Of a DNA stretch of 64,000 nt, positions 13,078 to 23,699 are shown one piece after another. Positions within the stretch are counted from its first letter, which is position 1; every line of letters starts with the position of its first letter. Below the pieces are notes generated by a model. It searched no databases and was not told the DNA's origin. It saw only the letters and a list, made by a program, of their open reading frames with translations. The position numbers and the translations under genes were made by a program. Source of the DNA: Rhytidiadelphus loreus (lineage: Eukaryota; Streptophyta; Bryopsida; Hypnales; Hylocomiaceae); assembly GCA_947034895.1 (NCBI GenBank), contig OX344765.1, positions 29,579,001 through 29,643,000 of the forward strand, read 5' to 3'.

Positions 13078-13174
13078 CTTTTCGTCAAGCCACTTGTGGC
13101 TGGCACTTGTCTTCTGTGTTTCTGGCCATGAAATTTAGTTTCATTTGTCTCAAAAATAAAAATAAATAAAAAAT
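13078..13174 (+). mobile_element. SINE-like insert 1 with 11-bp target duplication
   Basis: About 97 bases ending in an A-rich tail of AAATAAA type, flanked by exact 11-bp direct repeats ATCACACCTCA (13067-13077 and 13175-13185). Long variable duplications plus an A-rich 3' end indicate target-primed reverse transcription. The body contains GCCACTTGTGGCTGGC and ATGAAATTTAGTTTCATTTG. It is shared with 16314-16423. No A or B box is evident, so copies are 5'-truncated, or this is the 3' tail of a LINE or SINE family. Confidence 0.75.
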
Positions 13175-13185
13175 ATCACACCTCA

Positions 13186-13716
13186 GTTCTGGTATGTGTA
13201 CAGTACAGTACAGCACGAAGCGTTCACAGGGCTAAGTTTGACACCCAACAGTTACAGTTACAGTTTTGGACTTTGGGGACCCCTGGAGTACTTCAGATGT
13301 GACATGTTTGCACTCCTGTTTAAACTTAACTGTCTACACGGGCTGGATGCAGTAGAAGTTGTTGATTTTTTGTTACTAACAGCTCATGTACGTGCACCCG
13401 TGATCACCACTGTCCAAAAAGTGACACTGAAACCTGGATATTGATTATGGAAGGTGTACTTACAGAAAAACATGAGACACTATGAGAGTGCAGGTAAGCG
13501 ATACTTTGAAAATTCATAACTTTTCATATGGAGTCCAAATAATATATGCTTTTAAGGGTGATGGAATTCTCTTTTGTTGGTCAATAAGTTTCACTATTAA
13601 AATTAGTTTATGTTTAATAACTACAACTGTGTTCATTTGCTATGAGTGATGATCAAGGGTGCACTTACCTTTGTGCTAATTTGGCATCTGAGAATTGATG
13701 GCTCCAGGGAGAGTAT
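13186..13716. other. Non-coding stretch
   Basis: An 82-codon open frame at 13196-13444 has no recognised similarity. Nothing else was identified. Confidence 0.4.
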
Positions 13717-13725
13717 CCTAAAAAC

Positions 13726-13951
13726 GATCAGGGTGGATTGACCCCCTCGCTCTGCCTTACCAGGGGTGCATGCAAAAAAAAAGCCCCCTATTTTGGGCCG
13801 TTCCAGGGTATATTCTTGACCTCTTGGCACTAATTTGGGGTCTCTGATTGCAAAAATGAAATAAAATTTTGCAAAAAAATTCATGTGCAAAAAATAAATA
13901 ACTCCAGGGTTTGCCCGCAGGGCCGAGCGAGGGGGTCAGTTCACCCTGGCC
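13726..13951 (-). mobile_element. MULE-type MITE, copy 2 (226 bp)
   Basis: Same family as 1272-1496, in inverse orientation relative to copies 1 and 3. TIRs are GATCAGGGTGGATTGACC on the left and GGCCAGGGTGAACTGACC on the right (reverse complement). Exact 9-bp duplications CCTAAAAAC flank it (13717-13725 and 13952-13960). Non-coding; the open frame crossing it on the minus strand is part of the MITE sequence, not a gene. Confidence 0.85.
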
Positions 13952-13960
13952 CCTAAAAAC

Positions 13961-15080
13961 AGCATACTAACATAGGAATGATAGTGAAAACTGTATTATT
14001 GTGTAAGCATGTGGAATGACATTATGAATGTATTGGAAGTATATTATTCTGTTCTATGATAATGTTGTGTAAACCATGTCCTAGTTGTGGACCCGGTCAC
14101 TCATAAATAACAAATGCAGTTTCACATTTGTTGCATCCTAATTGAGTTTATCTGCCTGCACTTTCTGTCCTTTTCAAATTGCACTCATTTGTCACTTTTG
14201 TAACGCCAACTATGATAGCAGGCTTCAGGAGGTGTTTTTTTCCTCTCTCTCAGCACTCCTCTTTTCTCAAGCTCATTTGCAGCTAGCTAGTCCTGGCCAG
14301 GCCTATTCTCTCCTTGAAGCCATACTGGCCATGGAGAGTTTTGTTGACCTGGTTGCAATTCAATGGTCCTTTGCCAGTGTTGCAGGATTATACATTTGCT
14401 CATTTGAAACAAAACATAAGTCATGAGACATGACAGAGCAGAGGTATCAGTAAGTTACAGATTTCTGTAACGTTAAGAAAAGATGCTTGCCTTTGCTTCA
14501 TCTGCAATCCACAGGAGATGGTTGTCTAAAAAAGGTATGTTAGTACTTGGTGTTAAAGAGTGCTGTTAGTGAGGATCTTGGGAACGAATTTAGACCTACT
14601 TCTAGACCAAATTCACATTGCAAACATCACCCCTAACACAAACAGGAAAGAGTTGTCTACCAGGAGATGGTTGCTTTCAATTGCTTACTCCACAACTCAC
14701 AGAAGAACTGACCCCAAAACTCTGGTCTGCTATTGATATTCAAGAGATCACAACATTCAGTAGCAATGAGCTGCACTGCCTTTCTTCTGACAGAATGATG
14801 AAATGGTGTGAAATATTCCACACCAAACATTAGCTGATTATATGCATCCATATTTGTCAAAGAATAGAAGTAAGTCTCTTGGGTCCAAATTGTACAATGT
14901 ACATTGAAGTAAGTTCCAATACATTAAAAATGTATGGACAACCAACACTCTCTATTCATCAAAGACAATGAACCAAAGAAGTAGCTTGCATCAATACAAA
15001 AGCCAATTACAATTTGAAATTCCCAATGAGAAGAGATGCTTTATATATAGATTTCGGGTAGTAGTAGGTAACGCAATTCA
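13961..15080. other. Non-coding stretch
   Basis: No gene is recognised. Open frames of 94, 71 and 67 codons (14142-14860) show no domain, and two overlap on opposite strands. It contains the 20-bp palindrome GGTGTGAAATATTCCACACC at 14805-14824, which recurs near 18724. Confidence 0.45.
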
Positions 15081-15570
15081 CGTGGGATATGTAAATTAGA
15101 ATGAGTAGAAGCTCAACCACTCATAATTAAGTCAAAAGCAGGAATTGTGTTTGAAGTAAATTTCAAACTTCATTTAATCATAGTAGGATAATTTTTCTCA
15201 AAAAACTTTGAACTAAAGAATGTTGTTAAATTAGATAAAATTTTATCTCCAAAAAATACGTGTGAGATTTCAATCCTCCAATCAAAAATTATGGACAATT
15301 TTTAGAGAGAGGTTGGAAGGGACATTTTCTTTTACACTTTCAAACATCCTCTTTGAAATTTGTCCATAGCTTTTGATCGGAGTATGGAAATCTCAAACGG
15401 ATTTTTTGAGATAAAAATTAGATTGATTTCACAACTTTTTTTAATGCAAAGTTATTTGAAAAAAGTTATTCTACCATGCCTAAATGAGGTATGAAATTCT
15501 ACTCCAAACATAATATTTTGTTTTGACAATGATCGGTCAAGCTCTCATCTTCAACTTATCCCATATCCTT
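15081..15570. repeat. Foldback element with long degenerate arms
   Basis: The left arm (about 15081-15310) and right arm (about 15340-15570) are inverted copies. They share GTTTG(A/G)AGTA(G)AATTTCA, CTCATTTA, GAGATTT(C)(C/A)AAT and a TATGGACAA block next to the centre. Divergence between arms is substantial. A solitary arm of the same family is at about 18226-18500. No target duplication was identified. Confidence 0.6.
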
Positions 15571-16301
15571 TGAAGACTCATAATGGACAATGAAATTCAA
15601 TATAAAAATGATGTCTCTATCTTCCACTCCAACAAATGTCAGTGATGCAATCTATTCATTGTACCATCTAAATGTATTTTTGTTGGTAGGTTATAAAATC
15701 ACATTGGTGCAATACTCGTTGGAATCATTGTAGTATTGACAAACTATTTTTCTCTACAATTGTTTTTTAAATTTTATGTCAATCCTAAAATTAACAAAGA
15801 AATATAAAGCATACCATAAATGTATTGCCATCGTCCCAGTAGCAGAGCTTAAATTGATGATGTGAGGATAAACCTTGTGGATGAGGACCAGTGATCCCTA
15901 AACTGGCTAAGTTAAATTTCGCTCAATTTCTACTTAATTTCTTCATGCCCCTGGTGTAAATTTATGAAAAAAAATCTTCCAAAAATGAACATTTGACTAA
16001 TCACCCTGAACCCATTCTGGGGGCACTGATGAGGACTCGACGGAAAGAGGGAACCTGATGGCAGCCTTACTGAAGGCTGCTGAATGTTGTGCTGGCACAA
16101 CTGTAAAGCTACCATCCTCTTAAGTTATTGCACCACTGTGTCAGGAACATGCGTGATGCAATGTCTCATGGAAGCTTAACTTACTCAAGCTCCAACATGG
16201 GTGTCTGTGATGGGGCTGTCTGTGAAGCCTCTGTCTGCATAGCATTCAGTACCCTTCAAAAAGGGTGCCTTTTCCTCTCTGGAGGCCAGGCCTCATCCAC
16301 C
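15571..16301. other. Non-coding stretch
   Basis: No gene is recognised. Sequence just before the SINE-like insert (16130-16300) is less AT-rich, but no product could be assigned. Confidence 0.4.
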
Positions 16302-16313
16302 AAAACATACACA

Positions 16314-16423
16314 TGGTTTTGGTTTTGGTTCTGCGTCTCGTCCCCGCCAGGCCACTTGTGGCTGGCGGTTGTGCCCCCCTCCTTGCAATGAAATTTCGTT
16401 TCATTTGTTTCAAAAAATAAATA
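16314..16423 (+). mobile_element. SINE-like insert 2 with 12-bp target duplication
   Basis: About 110 bases flanked by exact 12-bp repeats AAAACATACACA (16302-16313 and 16424-16435). The 3' end is an A-rich AAATAAATAAAA tail. The body shares GCCACTTGTGGCTGGCG and TGAAATTTCGTTTCATTTG with copy 1 at 13078. It starts further upstream than copy 1, with a repeated GGTTTT block. No internal RNA polymerase III boxes were recognised. Confidence 0.75.
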
Positions 16424-16588
16424 AAAACATACACACGGGGAATTAAAGTAAACTTCAGTATTGTATCACTGCAGGTACAGGGATCGTGTCAGTACAACTA
16501 TAGTGTACTCTATTCTATTCGCTAAATCTTGGATTAAGGTGGAAACACCCAAAATCGTTAATATAAGCAGTTCAGCATAGTTGGAGAC

Positions 16589-16814
16589 GGCCAGGGTGAA
16601 TTGACCCCCTCATTGCCCCTCCAAGGCAAACCCTGAAATTTTTTATTTGCAAGGCTTAATTTTTTTTTGAAATTCTGAATTCATATTTGCAATCAGAGGC
16701 CTTAAATTACTCTTTGGGGTATGCAAAAATTGCCAAAAAATTGGCACAACATAGGGGGCTTTTTTTTCAAACCAACATTGACCGGGGCAATGAGGGGGTC
16801 AATTCTCCCTACGC
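16589..16814 (+). mobile_element. MULE-type MITE, copy 3 (226 bp)
   Basis: Collinear with copy 1, with TIRs GGCCAGGGTGAATTGACC and GCGTAGGGAGAATTGACC (right end reverse complement). Exact 9-bp duplications GTTGGAGAC flank it (16580-16588 and 16815-16823). Non-coding. Confidence 0.88.
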
Positions 16815-16823
16815 GTTGGAGAC

Positions 16824-18225
16824 ACCTTTTTCCTTAAAATGATATTTTTGTAGTGTTAGCAAGTGAAAATCATAGAGATAAACTTGCGCTAGTGCAAAAC
16901 CTTTTCACGGAGGAGTGGTGCCCCCTCTTCTATAATCCCACAGGAGGTAAGGTAGAAGGTTTTGTGATGGTGCATGTAAGGAAAGATAGGCTTGTTTGAA
17001 GAAGCTAGTGAAACCGAAAGTATGTGATTTTTTTTCATTGCTAGAGAAAGAAGAGGTGTTGTTATTCCAATTTTTTTCAGAATTTTTGCAGTGAAAATGA
17101 AATTTTGGTGATTTTTACAAGGCAAAAGTGCATCAGTCACTCATTATGCACATAGACTACAGTTGTAAAGAATATAAAAACACTAGTGAATGGATCAAAT
17201 GACAACCTAATGTGTTCATGGCACTCTCTTGATCATGCAAAACACATCTTAATTTAGTTTAGTTCCAACTTACAATTAAACATTACTACATCTCATTAAC
17301 TACACTTCACTTCCAGTGTGAGGTACATCATCATTCATTCATTACTAAATACTATACAGGACAATCACCTTTTCCACTCTAAAATTATTCTAGAATGAAC
17401 CACTTTGGATGGGTAGTTCTCAACATAAAAAGTCTAAGGTAAGAGGTTCATAAACTGCTCATTTAAGAGTTGGTCTCCCTTTTCCATGTATTTCTTGAGA
17501 CGGAAATATTTTTAGTATGTTTTTCAATCAAGGAAAAATAGATGGGGAATCTAACACAAGTCATTCCATATTTTTTAAAGCATTATTGAATTAGTTATGA
17601 ATTTTCAAACATTGGTTGGTATAAGGCCAATAGTTGTGATCAGTAGGCCTTGCAAACCCATACACTTGCAGTTTGAAAAAAAATCTAGGTTGGTTTGATA
17701 ACTAGCACTGCTACATGTAAAAAGGAATAGGATTTGTTTCTAAATGCATCCCTTTCTAAAACTGAAATGGATGGTTGAATAAATAATTATTTCAAAAAAA
17801 TTTAACACTTGAAAGAAGGTGGTTCAACAACCAATTCTTATTTTGAATATAATTAGGAGACACCTATCCACTTAGTTAAGAATGAACCCAATGGGACTTT
17901 GAAACCATCCATTCAATTAGTAAAAACCAAGTCTTAGCATGCTTCAATGTAATCCACAATTAGTTTTCTCACAATTAACTATCCATTTCAGAGCCTCCTA
18001 GTGGATAGGTGCAAAAGCTTGAGCGATTTATGAGCCCTCTTCTATACTTGGCGTTTCAGGCCTCCCACTCAATTTTTGTAACTTCATGTTTGTCTTTTAA
18101 TTTAGGGGGCCTTGAGCCCCTGCCCTACCTCTTTTGGCATTTACAATAAGTGAAACTCATGAATACTCAAGGAAAAAAAATAGATTTTTTGGATGTGGTA
18201 TGTAATTTCTATGATTTTTCAAAGA
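16824..18225. other. AT-rich non-coding stretch
   Basis: An 83-codon minus-strand frame at 16889-17140 has no recognised similarity. No element boundaries were found. Confidence 0.5.
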
Positions 18226-18500
18226 ACCGGCTTTCTAGACCATTGATTACTTGATTTCTCACCTTTGTTTAGTCCAAAGTTTTTTGAAAAAAGATATTCT
18301 ACTATGACTAAATGAGGTTTGAAATTCTACTTCAAACACAATTCCTACTTTTGACTTTACTATGAGTGGTTGCAAAACTACTCATATTAATTTACATATC
18401 TCACATGGATTTTGTTCTACCTTCTACCACCCTATATGAATATAAAGAGATTCTCTTCATAAATGCAAAACCAAAGCATGAATAGTTTTCAAATCTAAGC
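18226..18500 (-). repeat. Solitary arm of the 15-kb foldback family
   Basis: The reverse complement follows the left arm of 15081-15570: GATATGTAAATTA, AACCACTCATA, AAGTCAAAAG(C/T)AGGAATTG and TTCAAACTTCATTTA-like blocks occur in the same order. It also extends past that arm on both sides. No opposing arm is present nearby, so this is a partial or solo copy. Confidence 0.6.
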
Positions 18501-19098
18501 GAGGTAATTCAAGTATTGAGAATATTGAACTTAATAATTTGATTGCCATTTTGTTTAGTAAAGGTGTTGTATTTTGTTTATAGTTTAACCTCCTGTTTAG
18601 TCCTTGATGTGAAGATCCAGCCGTATGTGGCCGTCAGATACATAAACCAAGTTTCTTAATGTATTTTTGACCACTGCCTAGCACATTCTAACAAATATCG
18701 ACATGTATTCTTTATCTACCAATGGTGTGAAATATTCCACACCATATCATCCGGCGGATGAAATGATGTGAAATATTTCACACCATTCCGTTGGAGGGAG
18801 GGCAAGTAAGCATCCGTGCTGCTAGTGAATGCCATTATGTTTACAAAGGCACTTTTTCTTTTTTTGATTTAGAGGAATACTCCATATTTATTATTCAACC
18901 TCTGTAGTGAAGTGTGTGTCACTCTTACTAGGGTTGTGACCCACGTTGTGATTTTGTGACCTTTAGGAAGCTTGTGACTTTTTCAAAATTGGGTTGGTGG
19001 AGGTGGGGACATGCCCATGACATCTGAGAGAGTACAGCCAAAGAGAACAAAAAGAACAGAGAAAATGGGCAGAACTAGGGAGAAAAAAGGCTGTCAAA
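18501..19098. other. Non-coding stretch with palindrome cluster
   Basis: At 18724-18743 is the perfect palindrome GGTGTGAAATATTCCACACC. At 18765-18784 is a variant, GATGTGAAATATTTCACACC. Between them lies ATCCGGCGGAT, itself palindromic. The first also occurs at 14805-14824. No gene is recognised. Confidence 0.6.
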
Positions 19099-19100
19099 TA

Positions 19101-19501
19101 TGGGAGCTGACCCATACCTGATCACTTAAGCAATTAGGCATATTTGGAGCACAGGTTTTGTGAGTGCCACATTTTCCCCATGTATAGAAATAGAATTTGG
19201 AAGGATTGCATATTTTTCTAGAATTTTATTACACAAAATGCAATTACTATGAATTTTTTTAGTGAAATTTTTTCTTCAACCTACAATGGTGATATAGACC
19301 TTTGTATTTTCTAACCATATGCTCATTGCAAAATCAACTAAGGTCTGGTTGCAATATTGACAACCTTGCAGTCAATCATAATGTGCCAGAATTGCTCCTC
19401 GAAATGTGCAACAACTTCACAGAACTACAACAGTCTATAGTTGATAATACAACAGTCTATAGGTTGGATATAGGAGGTGATCAGGTATGGGTTGGCTCCC
19501 A
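19101..19501. mobile_element. TA-flanked TIR element, 401 bp
   Basis: The ends are inverted repeats of about 25 bases starting TGGGAGC and running through ACCCATACCTGATCAC, with two mismatches. TA dinucleotides lie at both outer ends (19099-19100 and 19502-19503), consistent with Tc1/mariner-type insertion. The interior is non-coding; a 78-codon open frame overlapping the right end is not considered a gene. Confidence 0.6.
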
Positions 19502-19503
19502 TA

Positions 19504-20779
19504 AATTGAAATCTAGATTATTTGACCACTCTTCATGATACAATGGGATTGGGGTGTCATCTTGAAGTGGATGAGGAGGTTGTCCCAAGTGAATTAATTC
19601 TTTTAACCCTTTAAGTCCTAGAGTTGCAATATAGAGACATAATCTTTAGTAGATGTGGGATTATTGAGGATAGAAGAGTCAAATTGAAAAAAGTAATCAT
19701 ACCAAATTAAAGAATAAGTGATAGACAATGGGTGTGCAAAAATTGAGGATGAGAGACCATTGAATTTAGAAAAATTAGAGTTTCCTAACAATGCATGCAA
19801 CATTGTTGACATTGACGTATGAAAAATATGCAATTACAAGTTTGTAACACAAGTAACCTCATAAAAGATTCACTTCAAGGACCTTTGGATTTGGTAGACA
19901 TAGCTTCCATAATTCATATAAATAGAGCAACACTAAGAAATAAACCTTCAATGTGTGATAATACATGCTTAGTATGAGGAATACTTGACATGAGGCATAT
20001 ATAAGATTTTCTACTTGGAATTGATACAAGTTCTATTGTGCGTCTTGTGTGATTGATCAACACTTACATAGGGGTAGTTGAAGCCAGAGTCTAGAGTACA
20101 AGATGGAAAAGGACTCAAAAAAGCACATTGTTGACCATTATACCTAAAAGTATTGAAAACATTGCTATACACAATATGATTTGCCAAATTTCTTCATAGT
20201 GATCTTCATTCTAGAAAGTGCCTATCGACTTGTACAATCATTGTGTTTGCTTTTCCCCCAAAACACCACCAATGTCGTTCAAGATGTAGAAAGGATACAT
20301 CTTTTGCAATTCTTTTCACATATTTCTATGTATTATACCAACAATGCTTGTTTATGAGACTAAAAATAAAAGCTTAAGAGTTGTGAACATAGCCCTTGCA
20401 AGCCATGAGCGTTAAATATAAAAAAAATTCAAAATTTTTGAGGCCAATAAAGAAAAAAGCGGACATATTTCAAAATTTAACTGTTAATAGTAATATTTTA
20501 GCTCTATTACCATGGACCTATGGCTGTGGGAGCCATATTTTTTCCTATTGCAAAACCTATGAGTCCCATATCATTGCGACAATGTGGGTTGAATTTTTTT
20601 TCTAAGTTGCTTTTTCTTTTTTATCTTGGAGACTAATTTTTCTTCAAGTCGTAGAACCTCTAAGCCCCAAATCTTGTCTCAATATGGAGAGGCCTAATGA
20701 AGGTATAGAAGTATGGTGCAACACAGTTCACAAAAAGAAAATAGGACAAGTAAAGATAAATTGCAACATAGAGTGGGTT
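19504..20779. other. AT-rich non-coding stretch
   Basis: No gene is recognised. TTAACCCTTTAAGTCC at about 19605 resembles an end of the TTAA elements, but no partner end was found. Confidence 0.45.
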
Positions 20780-21190
20780 TAGTGTGGGGAATGCTAGTGC
20801 GTGAGCGTGGAATGGCAAGCGGTGAACGAGGAGTAGGGATTAATGAGCGGGGAGCAGGAAAATTCTAAATTTTTGAAAAATTAGAAGAAGAATTATGAAA
20901 AAGGCGACAAACATTTAAGGAAAAGTGGAAGAAATTGTTGCAAAATTTTAGGCCAAAATGGATGAAGATTTGTTAAATAATTTGTTGTAGTGAAAATAAA
21001 CTAGATGAAAGTAGTTGGATGAAGTGGATGAAAGTAGTTGGATGAAGTGGATGAAAATAGTTGGATGAAATGGGTGAAAACAGTTGGATGATATGATCAA
21101 TGAAAAATTGGAAGGCATTTGGCTAGAAATTTGGATGATAAAAGAAACTACATGAAAAATATAATCTATATGTAAGATTTGAAGTCAAGA
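20780..21190 (+). repeat. Dispersed repeat with GGATGAA minisatellite, copy 1
   Basis: Starts with a GC-richer block (TAGTGCGTGAGCG, AAGCGGTGAACGAGGAGTAG, AATGAGCGGGGAGCAGG) and continues into short repeats of GTAGTTGGATGAAGTGGATG, most regular at 21004-21090. An inverse copy with the same order of parts is at about 51190-51605. The AGTGC-type terminus suggests a hAT-like end, but no 8-bp duplication was found. Confidence 0.5.
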
Positions 21191-21887
21191 TTGGAAAACC
21201 ATCACACTCTGCCAAAAACGGGCCCGAAGATTTACCTTGTCCTACAACCGCGGAAGAATAGGGTCCTACTATTGTGGACAATTTCTATTTTTACACAATT
21301 CCGGAAGATTTTGTAGATAGCATCCATCCACACTTATTTTGAAGTTGCTTTCACTTGGGGACTCTATGCTCGACTTGAGCATCATTGCACTTGGCTAATG
21401 AGTTTGCTTTGCATTGAGACTATAGGAATGGTTTACACCACTATGAAAAATACAAAGGCAGTGTATACATCTGACAAAGTGCACATGAGCTCCACACCTT
21501 CTTCTTAGTTGTAGTGAATTTTCTCCATGCATTATAAATTCACCTACTGGAAGTACTTTTGAAATGAACAACTAGACCGCTTAATCACAACAGAATAAGA
21601 GAGATTGTTTGTGCTTGTTTTTGTACTATTTAATAACAGTGTCACTCCTGCAAATGGTGTGATTAAACGGTCTGGCAGGCCAAAAGACTGAAGATGTGTG
21701 AAAAGAAGATAACGTAATATGCATGAAGAAAATGCACCGCAATTGACAAGAAGATGCAATTTCACTAGGTCGTAGCTGGAGGCCCTAGACGGACTTTGAT
21801 GTGATCCATGGGAAGGCCCTGGATATGAATGGCTGGAGTGCTTGTTCTTAGGAAAGTGCCACAACAGGTCTAGATTTGAGTGAAAGA
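21191..21887. other. Non-coding stretch
   Basis: A 124-codon minus-strand frame (21544-21918) runs into the inverted-repeat element and shows no recognisable domain, so it is not called as a gene. Confidence 0.4.
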
Positions 21888-22475
21888 CACGGGGAGGACA
21901 CTCTCCATGTTTTAGCACCCCACGTGCGACGAAAAAAGTAATACAAGTAATACACCTTAAAATTTAATTTTTTTTTCAAAAAAAAAATTATGGATAGATT
22001 TTACTACTTTAGAAGTTTATGTTTTGAATTATTGGTATGTTTTTATGCTAATAGTAATTAGTTACAAATTTTTGAAGAAAAAAGATACATTGTAAAGCTG
22101 AAAATAATTCTTTCACACCTCTATATTATATAAGAAAAATGAAATTTGAAAAATGAAAAATGAATTCTATAAAATAGCTTTCTATTGAAAGTTTATTTTG
22201 GTTGAATATTGATGCAATAGTCATCTTCATGTGAGTTCTATTAAATATTTTAGTTGGAGAACATGCCATTTTAGTTCATTTTCAACCCTTTCTAGACAAT
22301 ATATCTTATATTATTTGGAATTGAATTTTTTGTCAATAGAAACCTTTAGTCATTGTTAAACAAAGCTTAAAATTTTAGGATGAAATTGTAGTTTATTCAA
22401 GGTGTATTACATGTATTACTTTTTCCGCCGCCACACGTGGGTACCCCAAATGTATTGAGAGTGTCCTCCCCGTGG
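21888..22475. mobile_element. TIR element with about 80-bp arms
   Basis: The left arm (from CACGGGGAGGACACTCTC at about 21888) and right arm (reverse complement ending at about 22475) share that block. They also share CCCACGTG, GAAAAA(A)GTAATACA and GTAATACACCTT, in order. Arms are about 75-80 bases around an AT-rich interior. Each arm contains a G-box CACGTG. No exact target duplication was found, so the superfamily is open. Confidence 0.65.
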
Positions 22476-23699
22476 TGGAAGAAACCATCAGATTGTCGTC
22501 CTGCACACCTATGTACATTGAAGAAGAATTAGAGTAAAAGAATGTGTAAACAATCAAAGAAACCAATAAGAAGCCAAAAGGGTTTAGTGTACTTACACAT
22601 TGAATCTGCCTTAGAAACATGGTATTTATCAAATAATCAAATTGGACATACATGTGTAGAAATAGACGCTTACTATGTAGAGGAAATGAATGCAGACTGA
22701 AGGTCTTACGGCTAAGCGTATAGTGAAAAAGATGGTTCAACCATTAACTTCCTAGTGGAAGTGTGTATAACCAAACCTCTGCACAACCCTTCTCCTATGT
22801 GAGATGGATCATAGGACGTTCCTTCTCTCATAATATAGTGCTTGGAGCCCATTCTCCATTGGAGTATGAAGGTGAGAGACTATGCATAGTTAAATATAAG
22901 TTATGCATATTGGATATGATCTACAAGTCATCATGGAACTGACATGGCTCCAAGGGCTCATCCTTATTGCATGATATAGGGTGTGACATCTATTCAACGG
23001 CTCACATTAAGAAAATTCCAAAAAATAAAAATAAAAATTTCTTATATTTGGTATATTTAGTGATCCTATTAGTGGCTAGATGACATTGTGAAACATCCCC
23101 TCCAAGGTGGAAGAGTGTGTGGATTACATTGAAAGGCAAAAAAATGTGAACAACAAAATATATATAAAATTGATAGGGGAGAGACAACAAATTATTTATT
23201 GGATCCCACTTGGCTTTGTGGGGTGGACACCCTTACGTAAATCATGGTATATGAATTTGGAAAAAACACCACATAAATCATTGTAGACATTTTTAAAATC
23301 AAAGAATGCGTAGTGGATAAGGATGAAATGGCCCCTTCAGACTCAGGATTCTTTGTGGATCCTTCAAAGTTCAACCGAAATCCACAAAAACCAGTATTTT
23401 GAAATAGCATGGAAAAATGGAATATTGACAAGTATTAAATCATATGACATAAACAACAAAATGATCACAATGTAAGCAATGCAAATACAAAGATATAATT
23501 CAAAAGTATATATGGCCATAGAAAAATGGGACAATAAGGCCCTAGAAATATAACATACTATAAAGCCGATACATGAGAGGGATAGATTCTTGGATAGACT
23601 TCAAGTCATACTACCCTTGCTATTGGAATGCGAGGAATTTGAATCAACTGCATAGTCATCTTGAAAGTGTAGAACCTGCGGATCTATCAACCTAGCTCA
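22476..23699. other. Non-coding stretch downstream of the methylase-like pseudogene
   Basis: No gene is recognised. Short minus-strand frames here have no motif, and some could be decayed 3' sequence of the neighbouring pseudogene. Confidence 0.4.

Noticed and set aside
19605..19625. TTAACCCTTTAAGTCC as a fifth TTAA element
   Set aside because: No inverted partner end was found within several kilobases.
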